A DNA stretch of 64,000 nucleotides from Coniferiporia sulphurascens. Lineage: Eukaryota; Basidiomycota; Agaricomycetes; Hymenochaetales; Hymenochaetaceae. The notes under the pieces were generated by a model that saw nothing but the letters and a program-made list of their open reading frames with translations, did no database searches and had not been told where the DNA came from. The stretch lies in assembly GCA_002794785.1 (NCBI GenBank), contig NBBA01000005.1:434001-498000 (forward strand), given 5' to 3'. How positions within the stretch are numbered: position 1 is the stretch's first letter; each line of letters starts with the position of its first letter. The translations under genes were made by a program, and so were the position numbers. Of the stretch, positions 13,001 through 22,597 are shown one piece after another.

Positions 13001-13114
13001 TCGCGTGTCAACTCCTGTGTACAAGTCCCGCGCTGTGGCATTCGGGTCGTCGCTGAACAGCGTAGTCCCCGGGACGTTCTCCAGATGCATGTCGTTTAGA
13101 ATCCAGAGACCCAT
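10047..13114 (-). CDS. Major facilitator superfamily transporter, many exons including microexons
   Basis: This is a plasma-membrane secondary transporter of the 12-helix MFS fold, drug/polyamine-proton-antiporter-like. ATG at 13114; the N-terminal tail contains GRNAHIVLVPQP then DDPNDPLNWPQWKK, the standard lead into TM1 in these fungal proteins. Further exons give SALVLALAIATPVWSVL, SRILQGVGHAVLEFLVG, GQVITHLGWRFA, a long cytoplasmic loop rich in K and E, then LACLTPVCLWAGLLYGVAIT, FIFAFIAAMLCGPLID, GPVIFFGLINFGSYP and FCVIGGVTLFTSFLTI, with the basic tail GKRARSWIHR ending at TAG 10049-10047. Two microexons are clear: 11991-11970 (22 nt) and 10205-10194 (12 nt). With these spliced the frame is open. 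An apparent stop near 12.13 kb lies inside a roughly 60-nt intron. The substrate cannot be inferred. Confidence 0.88.
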
Positions 13115-13832
13115 TCTGTTTCAGCTCTCTGGCAATACGAGAGGACGAAGTGTTCCAAAGCGGGTGTCGGCGGAAAGTGGCACTAAGAGAGAAACCCCCA
13201 AGAATCCGGGGACTGTTAAGACGTCTTATAAGGCCCCACCAACGACGCTAGCGACAGCAGGCTCCGTAAGGAATGCATCCTATTTGCGTAGTAAGAACCT
13301 TCTGACTTGACTCTGCGCGACGCAGACGGGGCATTAGAGCTTCGGAGACTTTTGGTAGCTATCAGTTGATCCGTCGGGGTGAACACTACACAAAAATGTA
13401 TGCGGAACGGAAGAACAGAATAGCCTTGGCCTGTGGCTGGCGGCCCAGTGTGTAGAACACTTACGCGAGTCCGAAGGTTTTGTCCAGACGCGGGGATCTG
13501 CTGATACCGTCAGGTGGTCTGGGCGGTGGACAGCCTGAATAACTCTGATAGCGCTGCGAGGGAATCAAAAGAATCGTACTCAATCTTCGAATATAACGGA
13601 AACTAGGTAATAACCACCGCAGCATTGGTGGAGGTAAGTTAAGTATCAAGTCTGTGCCAGCGCGCGTCCCGACATTATGCGGGGTGTCAGTGTTGCTTCA
13701 GGATTGGCAATCAAGGGATCTCCCGAGTCCACAGCCCGTGGGGTAGCTAAGCAAAAGTTCATTACACAACACCGTAATTAAGTACACATAACTCCCCGGC
13801 CCGGAAAATAGTCTAGATACCAGATATGATGG
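13115..13832. other. Upstream region of the MFS gene
   Basis: About 0.7 kb between the MFS start codon and the stop codon of the desaturase remnant. No supported ORF; presumed MFS promoter. Confidence 0.5.
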
Positions 13833-14640
13833 TCAACGTCTTCTCCCACCTTTGTTTGTTTTGGATCTCGACGGGCCGCCACCAGAATTTGGGCTATTCG
13901 TTTGAGGGCTCGGCGAGTCCGACTCAGGTCTCACGACCTGCGTGACCCGCAGCTCCCGTGCACGACGCCGCACCGCCCGGGAATGGTTGTTCATCCCGCC
14001 ATGGCACGCCGCCACCGCGCCTTCCTGTATGTCTTCTACCACTCCCTCTTCCTCATGGTCACACTCACCGTTCCGCATACATGTCTGCACAGAGTACTCA
14101 TGCAGAAGCGACGCGCCTCCGGGCTGTATTTCCGACACATAGTCAGTACACACGTTGGTCACAGAATACAGACCAAGAGAAACACACGCACGTGTTCCCC
14201 GAGGTACGCCGCCACGTCGACCGCGTACGCGTCTAGCAGCACGACGCACCGGCTCGGGCGCACATACACGTACGCATGCAGCGCGCGTCCATCCCACACC
14301 GCACCACCCCCATTCCTTTTTTTTCCCTTTTCCTCATACTCAAGTTTGGACTTGGACTCGAACTCCGAGGAAGACGACGACGACGATAGCAAAGTGGAGT
14401 CGAACTCTGCCAAGGAGTTGCCACTGTGGCCATGTCCAAGCACGTGAACTCGTTTGAGCATGTGCTCGTGGGTACCTCATCGCGCACGCAGCGCAGGCCC
14501 GTCGTGAGCCCCAAGTGGTGTAACAATAGAATGTGCCATTTTGACGGGTCCCAGTCGTACGTCGAAGGTCCCGAGCGGAAGTCCTGGGGAAAAGCATGCT
14601 GCAGATGTGCATGCAGGATAATAAACAAGAACACAAACAG
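13833..14640 (-). pseudogene. 3' half of a delta-9 fatty acid desaturase (Ole1-like) with cytochrome b5 domain
   Basis: Intact Ole1-type enzymes are ER membrane di-iron desaturases that introduce the delta-9 double bond into acyl-CoA, with a fused C-terminal cytochrome b5 donor. Here four exons give HAFPQDFRSGPSTYDWDPSK (just after the third His box), then LLLHHLGLTTGLRCVRDE, a Ser-rich linker, the cytochrome b5 core CVVLLDAYAVDVAAYLGEH joined to PGGASLLHEYS (heme-binding HPGG), and the typical C-terminal helix GGMNNHSRAVRRRARELR with a low-complexity tail ending at TGA 13835-13833. Splice borders fit. The membrane helices and the first two His boxes are absent; the third box is not preserved as HNxHH. 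Upstream sequence belongs to a helicase remnant. I call it a 5'-truncated pseudogene; an exon-borrowing chimera is less likely. Confidence 0.8.
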
Positions 14641-14769
14641 AATAAGAGTACCGTCATGTGCGAGTGGAGTGGGGGTGTGGAGGCATTTACGCGAACAGGA
14701 CTCTTACGTGCTATGAACACGTCAGTTCGTGCGCCAGCTGAGTAGAGGAGGTGCACTTACAAAGTCGTG

Positions 14770-16034
14770 CTTACCCTCTCCGCAGGTAAGAACGACCATA
14801 ACCTTGAGGAAAGAATGACGTTATATTAATACTTCCCTTGAATGAGTCCAAAAGCGCTACAGACTCATGTAGTATCGATTCAAGCGGCAGACCTTCGTCT
14901 AAGAAGTGTGTGAGAGTCTCGCGTCCTTCTGCCTGACAAAGAAGATGAAATATTCCGGGGCGCCCGTGACGAGCCGCGCGACCCTGCATATGAATAACTT
15001 ATGCGAGTGCATAATCTGAGACCTGGCGATTGCGACGCTCACTCTCGCCGCCGGCGCCCTGGCCTGGACTGTCGACTCGTACGTATTGCGTGCCTATCGC
15101 AACGACCACGCCCGCACGGAAGGGCACGGACCAACATGCTTCGTGGGGTATGACGAGTACACGAACGATGTCTTCTGCGTATAACTCGAGCATAAGTGCG
15201 CGATCCGACCGGCTCACGCCGTCATGAAAAATCCCGATGCCGCGCGTCACGAAATCTGCAAGTGTACGATCCTGCAGACGGGCAAGGTATAGTTCAAGTG
15301 CGTCGGAGGACATGTGCATAGGGAGGTAGCCTTGCATCTTGAGGTCCATAGCACACTGCGTGATAAGATCGTTCGCCACAGCCTTGCATTGACCTTTCAA
15401 AGGAACAAAGACGAGGGCGGATTCTCCCCCACTAGTACTGGAAGAAATTGCTGCGTGGGCAGGTTTCGCCATTGCTTTGAAAAGGGAGGCAGGATGTGGA
15501 ATAGTGAATGACTGGAGTGTAGTCCGTAAGTCTTGCTCCCGATCACTAGGCCGGAAACATGTCAGCGCCGCAGGTGATACTCTAAGCCAATCGGCTAGAC
15601 CAGAGGCATCTGACAAGGACGCGGAAAGCCCAACAAATCGTACCGGAGCGCTCTGCGTTGCACGGAGAAGCACGGAGACAGCCAACTCGTATTCAGCATC
15701 GAGGATATCCATATTTCCGCAGACCACTAGGCGCATTAATGTCGCCAGCGCTTTTGACCAGTCGGCTTGTACCAAAACACCTAGTAAGACTCGGGTGTTT
15801 TTGTCATAGTAAGGCTGCAGGCCATGATGGTCAGAGCCATCCTAATTTGCTAGTCAAATCCAAGCAAAATCACTTATTCAAGATTACTCACGAATTGACC
15901 AGAAATGTGCAATGCCAAACTTTTAATAAGGGGTTAGTCCGGCCTCCATTCACAGGCAGACGGAATAAACGTACTGGCAAGCCTCGAAACCAGACCTCCC
16001 CATACAAAAGCACCACTTGGATTGCACCAAAGCA
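14770..16034 (-). pseudogene. Brr2/Slh1-family helicase cassette remnant
   Basis: The frame reads ALATLMRLVVCGNMDIL, then VRFVGLSASLSDASGLADWL, SALVFVPLKGQCKAVANDL, then FVTRGIGIFHDGVSRSDRAL, VLVIPHEACWSVP, QGRAARHGRPGIFHLLCQAE and LPLESILHES. These follow the order of the RecA-like domains of Ski2/Brr2-type helicases; the DExH box (NMDILD) and motif VI are degenerate, as is common in their second cassette. Upstream small exons carry SGFEAC and LALHISGQFDG. Evidence of death: an in-frame TAA at 15001-14999 in the middle of a conserved stretch (DYALA, stop, VIHMQG), loss of everything after LPLESILHES, and a LINE-derived insertion inside an exon; the exon resumes at 18319-18335. Which member of the family (splicing, ribosome rescue or other) is not decidable. 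Confidence 0.75.
16021..16034. repeat. Target-site duplication, left copy
   Basis: ATTGCACCAAAGCA occurs here and again at 18319-18332 directly after the poly(A) tail. This is a perfect 14-bp direct repeat bracketing the LINE-derived element. Confidence 0.95.
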
Positions 16035-16909
16035 CATCCCTTCTTGTTCTCTTACCACCACCATCTCCTTCACTTAGGAGGGGCGCTGGGGGGGGTTTGT
16101 AGTTCATCCCTCGCTATCTGGCCCATCTGAGGGTTGGCTCTGGTGGGGAGGGGGGGCTCTCTGTCTGTGTGTGAGTTCTCAGCTCTAGCATGCCAGCAGG
16201 TTAGCCAACGGCACGAGAGAGGTGCACTAGCCTGCCCATCGGTGAGGACATGACGTTAACGTCCTCAGGGGAGGGGTGGTCCGGAGGACATCATCCTCGT
16301 CCCCAGGGGGTCGGCTTGTTCCGAGCAATCTCCTTTGGGGGACCCCACTGTCCCTGGCAACTGACAGTGAAAACTGCCACCCCAAATCCCGGAAGGGTTC
16401 TAATGATGGCATCTTGCCTAGGAATAGGGGTCTCATAACATGTGTTGTTGCAGTGAGAACCAGCTGACTCGATGCCCCTGACCCGACGCTGTGGAAGGGT
16501 GGCTAGAGACAGGTCAGCACGGGCCTTTGGATCATCCTGTGGGAGTGTCCTCAGGTGGTTAGTATGGGAAACTCCCTGGTCTTCCCGATGATAGGGGGCC
16601 GGGGTCACCTGTGCGACATGGTAATCCCCGTATGCTGCGGATCCAGAAGTGGGGCGACTACATCTAACCACACATTCTCTGGGGTAACCTGGGGTCTGAA
16701 GCGCATGCGGGGAATCGGGAAACTTAAGTAGCGGCTAGGGTGTTAGTCCTCATGGCCTTCTGGGCGTAGTGGCTTCTCCATTGTGAAAGAGCGAGCCGGG
16801 GCGGTGGGGGGTAGTTCCCTTCACCAGCCGCAGAGTACTAAATCTGCCATGGGTATGCGTGGGGGTAATTCCCACTGCATTGCTTAAGTTGATTCCTTGA
16901 CACGCAGAC

Positions 16910-18127
16910 ATGCCCTGGGGAAACTCGGGGGACAGCGGGAGGGGCATGGGAACCCCATATCCCGAGGAAGGTGTAGTCGTTTGGTGGGCCTCGCAAGAGA
17001 ACCCTTTAGTCAGGCCGTGGATTCCCTTACCTGCCTTGCGTCATGTAAGCATCGACCGCGCGATTGATCACTCTTCAGAAGCCCAGGAGGTCCTCGTTCA
17101 GTCTTATCATGGTCTTATTGACCGACTGAAGGATCTACCCTCCCGCCTCCTCATCTACACTGATGGTTCCCGTAAGGGCATGTCGCCGTCCTCTTTTTCC
17201 GGCAGTTCCGCTGGCGTTTGGTTCTATCGCGGGGAGGCAGTCCTCACCTGCGAATCCTATCTCGGTTCTTCCGTCCATGCTACGGACTGCGAACTCGCCA
17301 CCCTTGCCGATGCTGTATGGCTACTGGCCCACTCTTATGATTTACACCCTGCAGTTATGCAAGTGGAAATCTACACCAATTGCGAGGTGGCTCTTTCACT
17401 TATCACTGACCCTCGTCTGGCCCCAGGCATTAATGTCGCCCTTCTCATTCGGAAATGCCTCAAAGCCGCCACTAAGCGGTTTCCCCATGTGTTCTTTCAT
17501 CTTCACTGGGTTCCGGGACACTCCGATGTGGAAGGGAACAAATTTGCTGACGTCCTCGCCACAGGTATTGCGGACAACCCCCCTCCGGATACATCCCCGT
17601 TTCCGCCCACTATCCGCTTCCTCCAGGAAGCTGCCTCCTCTACAGCACTTTCAAAGTGGAAAGTCGACTGGGCTTCGGCCTGTCGCAAACTCCGAGGGAC
17701 TTCGGATGCTCATTCTATGGGCTCTACGTTAACCCCCTCCACTAAGCTGTCTGCCCTCATGCAGAACCTCACACTCGGCCGCCGCACTAAGTGCAAAGTT
17801 TTCCGGACCCTCCTTGGTCATGCCGGTTTTGGCGCGTACTTTGGATGTATCCCAGGGTGCGACCCATTGTGTCCCTTCTGCCATGTTCCTGAGACATGGG
17901 CACACTTGCTCCTCTCATGCCCTCACACCCTCACCACCCGCCGAGCGGTGTGGAAGACACCCTTACCTGTTACAGAAGCCGAATGGTTCTCCAAAAACAG
18001 GCTGCCACTCCTCTCATCCTTCTTAGACTCTCACCCCACTTTTGAAGCGGAACCCATCCTCGTTTTTGACCCGGGTGGGCCCACTGTGGTACACGTTTCT
18101 AACCTAGGCTTTGCTACGGGCAACTAG
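16910..18127 (+). CDS. RNase H domain protein, C-terminal part of a LINE polyprotein
   Basis: 405 codons from ATG 16910 to TAG 18125-18127. Residues about 80-220 form a type I RNase H fold: LLIYTDGSRKG (first catalytic Asp), ATDCELATLADAV (Glu), IYTNCEVAL where the third acidic residue is Asn, and HLHWVPGHSDVEGNKFAD (His and last Asp). Near the C-terminus CPFCHVPETWAHLLLSCPH is the Cys-Cys-His-Cys motif typical of fungal LINE polyproteins after RNase H. The frame is fully open, so the insertion is young or recently active, but the Asp-to-Asn change predicts loss of RNase H catalysis. No reverse transcriptase is encoded, so it cannot move on its own. Confidence 0.9.
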   Translation: MPWGNSGDSGRGMGTPYPEEGVVVWWASQENPLVRPWIPLPALRHVSIDRAIDHSSEAQEVLVQSYHGLIDRLKDLPSRLLIYTDGSRKGMSPSSFSGSSAGVWFYRGEAVLTCESYLGSSVHATDCELATLADAVWLLAHSYDLHPAVMQVEIYTNCEVALSLITDPRLAPGINVALLIRKCLKAATKRFPHVFFHLHWVPGHSDVEGNKFADVLATGIADNPPPDTSPFPPTIRFLQEAASSTALSKWKVDWASACRKLRGTSDAHSMGSTLTPSTKLSALMQNLTLGRRTKCKVFRTLLGHAGFGAYFGCIPGCDPLCPFCHVPETWAHLLLSCPHTLTTRRAVWKTPLPVTEAEWFSKNRLPLLSSFLDSHPTFEAEPILVFDPGGPTVVHVSNLGFATGN

Positions 18128-18234
18128 ATGGAACACCCCCTTCTCATGTTACTACCCCTTCGGTAGCCCCCCTCTCTGCTTATGGCATCCCACGACTACT
18201 GTGCTCTTTATAACAACTACCATCTCACTAAATA

Positions 18235-18254
18235 CAGGGGCCTAAAGGCCCCTG
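18235..18254 (+). other. 3' hairpin of the LINE-derived element
   Basis: CAGGGGCC and GGCCCCTG form an 8-bp perfect stem around a TAAA loop, about 50 bp before the poly(A) tail. Similar 3' hairpins serve as recognition structures for LINE reverse transcriptases; here that role is inferred. Confidence 0.6.
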
Positions 18255-18318
18255 GAGCATATTTTGTACTAGATAGTCATGACATGCTATAGAAATGCAT
18301 TTAAAAAAAAAAAAAAAA

Positions 18319-18332
18319 ATTGCACCAAAGCA
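18319..18332. repeat. Target-site duplication, right copy
   Basis: ATTGCACCAAAGCA, identical to 16021-16034, directly follows the poly(A) run. Helicase coding sequence resumes here (minus strand) up to an exon border near 18335. Confidence 0.95.
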
Positions 18333-18434
18333 ATTCTAAGGATGTCGGCAACACAAAGCCGAAGAGCAGCGCTAACAACACAGTGTACTGACAAATCGTT
18401 GTTAACCTTGTTTTTACATAAAAGTGCACAGTCA

Positions 18435-19108
18435 TACTGTCGCGTGACCCCTGTTGCAAACTTTCAGTCTTTTGCTCCTACAGCCGCTCACTCTCATTTT
18501 TTTTGTCTGAGAACCTACACATATATACTGGACATAGTTTAAAGTCAACTGTGAATTTTCCGACACCGGTTTCTTTTGTGCAAATGGCAGGGGTGGAGGT
18601 GCCCCCTCTTGCAAAGTTTTTGTCACGAAATGTCACAGACAAATTCACACTCCGATGAAAGGCCAAGTTTAGCGGGATTAAAGCTGCGCACATTTCAGTT
18701 CCATCGGAGTTTTAAATGGCATTGCATGCCGAAGCATATTTAGTCACTCTTTGTCACCCTTTGGAAAGATTGTTCCCTGGTGATTCAAAACATCATATTT
18801 TGTGTCTCGTCTTAGAGGAGTACACATTGGTAGAGTGTGCAGTATACATTGGTGTATAAATTAGAACAAAATGTGAGCACACCATGCAAGCCGGAAGGCC
18901 CAAACGAGTGCTAGTCACCAACAAAACCCAGTGTTTTGCTGCCAAGCCCACAACACAATATTTTTTTGCAGAAAAAATTGCACAGCCAAAAATCAGTACT
19001 ACACTATAGCCTACCCGAAAAATTCCGCCACCAGTTATGAGGTGTGGAGGCCAGGAATAACGAGGTGCCCCCTGTTACAAAGTTTGCAAGAGGGGTCACG
19101 CGACAGTA
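18435..19108. mobile_element. TIR element B (MITE-like, 674 bp)
   Basis: Inverted termini TACTGTCGCGTGACCCCT on both sides (about 28 bp with one mismatch), TA at both borders, no useful ORF. Internal blocks are shared with element D in inverted orientation (for example the segment with CACCAGTTATGAGGTGTGGA near the right end corresponds to the left end of D) and, more weakly, with A and C. Confidence 0.88.
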
Positions 19109-19298
19109 GCACAAGCCTGGGGGACGAAGGACCCACGTAATTACAGTCATGTCATACACAAAAAAGGCGATTTTTCAAAAGAACGCTTTACCATAACAGG
19201 GAAGAAAATGACCCGATATAATGGAAACAGCTGAGGCAGCACACCGGCAACGTAAGTTATTTCTAAAGTAAGTAAATGTCCGATGCCCGGACAATTTA

Positions 19299-19970
19299 TA
19301 CTATTGTATGACCACTCTTACAAATATTTTGTATTTTGACTCTACAGCACTTAAATTTTGATCAAGTCAAGTTTGCCTTTGCACGATGGCTATACTCATA
19401 TTTATCTATGTCTGTGATTTTTCTGGATATAATTTTATATGCAGAATCTCTCAGAATGAAGGTGCTCCCCATCTACAAACTTTTGTCACGGACTGTCACT
19501 GCCATCTTTACACTCCGCCTGATAAGCGGTTACGATGGCGTTGAGCTACTTAACCGAAACTTGTAATTGGAGCCCCAAAACGGGTAGCATACCAGATGCA
19601 TTTTGTCACCCATTGTCACCCATTCAGGTTGTATGCACCTTTTCTAAGCACCACAAGCTACTGCTCACTCCGGAACAGCTCATTAGTCAACCTTGGCTTA
19701 CACTTGATAAGTTTTTATATCAAAAATACTGATAAATGCATACGTTGTGCAAGCCGGCAGTCCCAAAAGGTGTCTGCTCACTTAAAAGACCAGTATTTTG
19801 ACAATGCCTCCAAATTAGCAGATTTTTTCGAATAAAAAGTTGTACAATCATTGTCAGACACCCTTCTGGAGTGTAAATGAACATTTATTGGGTTAGTTTG
19901 ATTGTGTGGAGACTCGGAACTGAAATTTTGTAAGGGAGGTCCCCTTTGTAAGAGTGGTCATACAATAGTA
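19299..19970. mobile_element. TIR element C (MITE-like, 672 bp)
   Basis: Termini TACTATTGTATGACCACT are repeated inverted at the right end, with about 26 bp perfect. It lies only 190 bp from element B and is close in length and internal layout (paired GTCAC words, GATGCATTTTGTCACCC block) to element A. No coding capacity seen. Confidence 0.88.
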
Positions 19971-20347
19971 AGAAATTTATAAGGCAGAACGGATCCCCGA
20001 AGAAGCCTGGTACAGAACCCTCTACCTAAAGGTCCTCATACTATGGGGTTGCAAGGGAGGGCGAAGTCCCTACAAAAGAGTAGACGAATACCCTGGCCGC
20101 GTGCGATGAATCAGCAGCACCGGTGGAAAAAAAATAGAGCAGGTTGCAGGTTACTATCAATTGTCGGCCCAAATTAGGTCGTCGTGTCCCCAAGAGCGTG
20201 TCCCGTTAGTGGCGACACAGGTCCTTTGAGCTTCAGGGAGCGTTTTAGAACTTGGGAGAGAATACGAATCGGGCCACTGACGCAATAATTAGGTTGCATT
20301 GCTTCTTGACTCGACGGCAGATATCGCGGTACTAGAATTACTGAATT

Positions 20348-22420
20348 TTATATCTTCGCAGCCCTGGAGAGCTCGGGCTTCGGAACAAGTTCAACTTCGT
20401 GAGTTTTGCAAGAGAGAAAAGGAATTCTATAATAAACGTCTGTGTTAGTAGAATATAATGCAAGAGGAGGATAATAATGACCCGATTGTGCGTGCTGGAT
20501 GTGGGGAGTCCAGGTTTGGGGAGGTCCACTGAAATTTGGGGGGCCAGTCGCGAAGTTGGCCTGGCGCAGTCTATTCATCCCACTAGTAGCTGACGATCCC
20601 GACCTGTTGGTTTGGATCTTCATTTCGTTCCCAACTCGGATTTCTGCGTGAGTTTTATCTTCCCTAGAAAAGGGAAAGGGAATGGCCAAATTACGGGCAG
20701 GAACCTGTCTTAACGGTTGTCTTTCAGGTGTAAGTGCCAGCAAGGTCGGACGGAGTATTGCGAACCGTCCGGAGTAGAAATTTCAAGACATTAGTAATAT
20801 TTCTTCTAAGCCACCCTCCAAACAATTGAGACGTCTCGCTGGCAATACGTCTGAGCTTACGATTCGTTGCTGAGGCTCTTGCGTCCATTCCAAAACTCAC
20901 ATGGACACTCATTTTCCCCGAGCACTGAACCACTACGAATAAATATGCAGGGTGAGGGTGAGCATACCAGAGGTCGCGTGCGAGCAAAACGAGCGAACAC
21001 GAACCTCCAGAAGATGCCGTTGAGGCGGGATTCGAATACGTCGAGTTCGTAGTCCTCGAAAAATTGATGCATAAAGCTCGACCTCTGGCAGGCTGATTGC
21101 GACGGAGGGCAGATACATTATACATCTTCCGACAAATTTTCGGAGGGGTGGACGGTTGAAATCACCGCAGCGGATGTACTCTTCGCGATATTCCAAGACA
21201 AATCAGCGCTATTGCCCCCTTTCCGTTCCCCCAAGATTCCATAAGACTGTATTCGAGGACCGACTCACTAAGAGGAAGCGTCGTTCACCCATTTCTGAAA
21301 TCGGGAAGGGGATCCCATCCAGAGGCATCCCTGCACCGAGAATTTGGCCGGTCTTCGATCCCAGACCCCGCAAAGAGAAACTCAGCTGCTATGCGGCCTT
21401 AGACATCCTTCACGCGCGACCATCGAATTTGCAGTTTGTTTTTATAAATTCCATGCGGTTGGGGCGGAAATTCGCAGAACGCTGGTGCTTCGCCGTCCGT
21501 TGGGCCCCCCGGTTCGGTGGAGTCGTGGGTAGACGATAGTAACACTGCTGCGGCTTTCTGAGAGTCTGCAATTTTCTCCAACGCGAACGAAGGGCTGAAC
21601 ATAAATATTGGGAGAAGAAAGGTGGAGATTATTCTGAGCACAGTACTGGCATCATGGGAGGCCCTTGAGTAGTCATTCCACGGGGCTGGGTGGCTGGCGG
21701 AATAATTTTGGCGGTCGGCAGGGGGGAAGTCACGGACAGTCACCGGAGGCTAACCGGGGGCGCCCAGCAAGGCCGTCTCCCTCTCCAACCATGACCACCC
21801 TTTGATCTTGACCACAATTGATCTTCAAACATTCATGGGAAGTCCAGTATTCCCAGTAATGATTTTTGGCGTGCCTTGCCGCGAAGATGCGTTTGAAGAT
21901 TGACTTGAGGGGGGCATATGGGAGCTCAACACCCGACCACCCTATCGATGTTATTCAGCACCTTGGATTCCATGATTATCGAGGGGGAGGGTTCGTCAGG
22001 CTTCTGGCGATTGGGATTATGGGTTTAGTGTGCTGGTCGGTTGAATTCTTGCCGTGGATGACGGACGGGCTTGTAGATTGAGGCGAGTAAATGTTTATTT
22101 CTCCTATACGATTTTTTGCGCTTGGGAATCACTTCCTCGAGGTGCTCGTAGGTTAACAGCTGCATTTTATTGATCACAGAACGACATCGTAGATAAGTCT
22201 TCGCCATGGGCTTGGAGTTGCACAGTGGCTAGCATATGGGCAGTATCTTTCTCAACCTTCCCCTTGAAAATGGACGGAAGACCACGCTGTCTTATAGCAC
22301 GCTTTATAATGTCTTGATCTCAAAGTCTCTTGATGACCATAGGTGCGCTCTTTGTCGTGAAATATCTTGTCCTTTCAGGCTTGCTGTCTCCCAGGCTTGT
22401 TCTCGTTTGCTCCTGTTCTT
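20348..22420 (-). CDS. Gene Q of unit 1, unknown function
   Basis: I do not recognise this protein. Conserved coding pieces between copies are EHLEEVIPKRKKSYRRNKH (22.1 kb; in copy 3 EHLEEMIPKRKESYRRNKH), FSPSFALEKIADSQKAAAV (21.6 kb), DVFESRLNGIFWRFVFARF (21.0 kb; a distant match NVFVRSILKK...RFLVSTF in copy 2), SVLGENECPCEFWNGRKS (20.9 kb), and a C-terminus VPKPELSRAAKI ending at TAA 20350-20348. Substitutions between copies favour similar residues, which points to past coding constraint. Several pieces lie in different frames; some gaps look like GT-AG introns, but a stop after RWSRVKDV near 21.4 kb shows that this copy may be broken. Start unknown. Confidence 0.35.
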
Positions 22421-22597
22421 GGTCTTGGTCTTCAAGTCACTCCTCGGTCTCTTCTTTCTTGATCTTGGTATCACTCCGAGTATAACATGAAAACACGCCT
22501 GTTTATCGTTGGTGATGGTAGGTCAAAGGCTCGCTGCCGGACCGTGCTCCTAGGATAAGATGACAGGATGACTCGACTCACCATCAAAATTTCCTTA

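Larger units (their letters stand above)
16035..18318 (+). mobile_element. LINE-derived retroelement without reverse transcriptase
   Basis: The element is bounded by a 14-bp duplication, ends in a run of 17 or more A (to 18318), and encodes one ORF with an RNase H domain and a C-terminal zinc-knuckle-like motif. The first 870 bp are G-rich and noncoding in all frames, with no reverse transcriptase or endonuclease motif. A hairpin sits 50 bp before the poly(A). Insertion was by target-primed reverse transcription, judging from the borders, and it disrupted an exon of the helicase remnant. It could be a 5'-rearranged LINE copy or an internally deleted non-autonomous derivative; the G-rich leader argues against plain 5' truncation. 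Confidence 0.9.

Noticed and set aside
16085..16900. Short ORFs in the LINE leader as reverse transcriptase remnants
   Set aside because: No fingers/palm motif (such as YxDD) is visible in any plus frame; composition is G-rich and noncoding.
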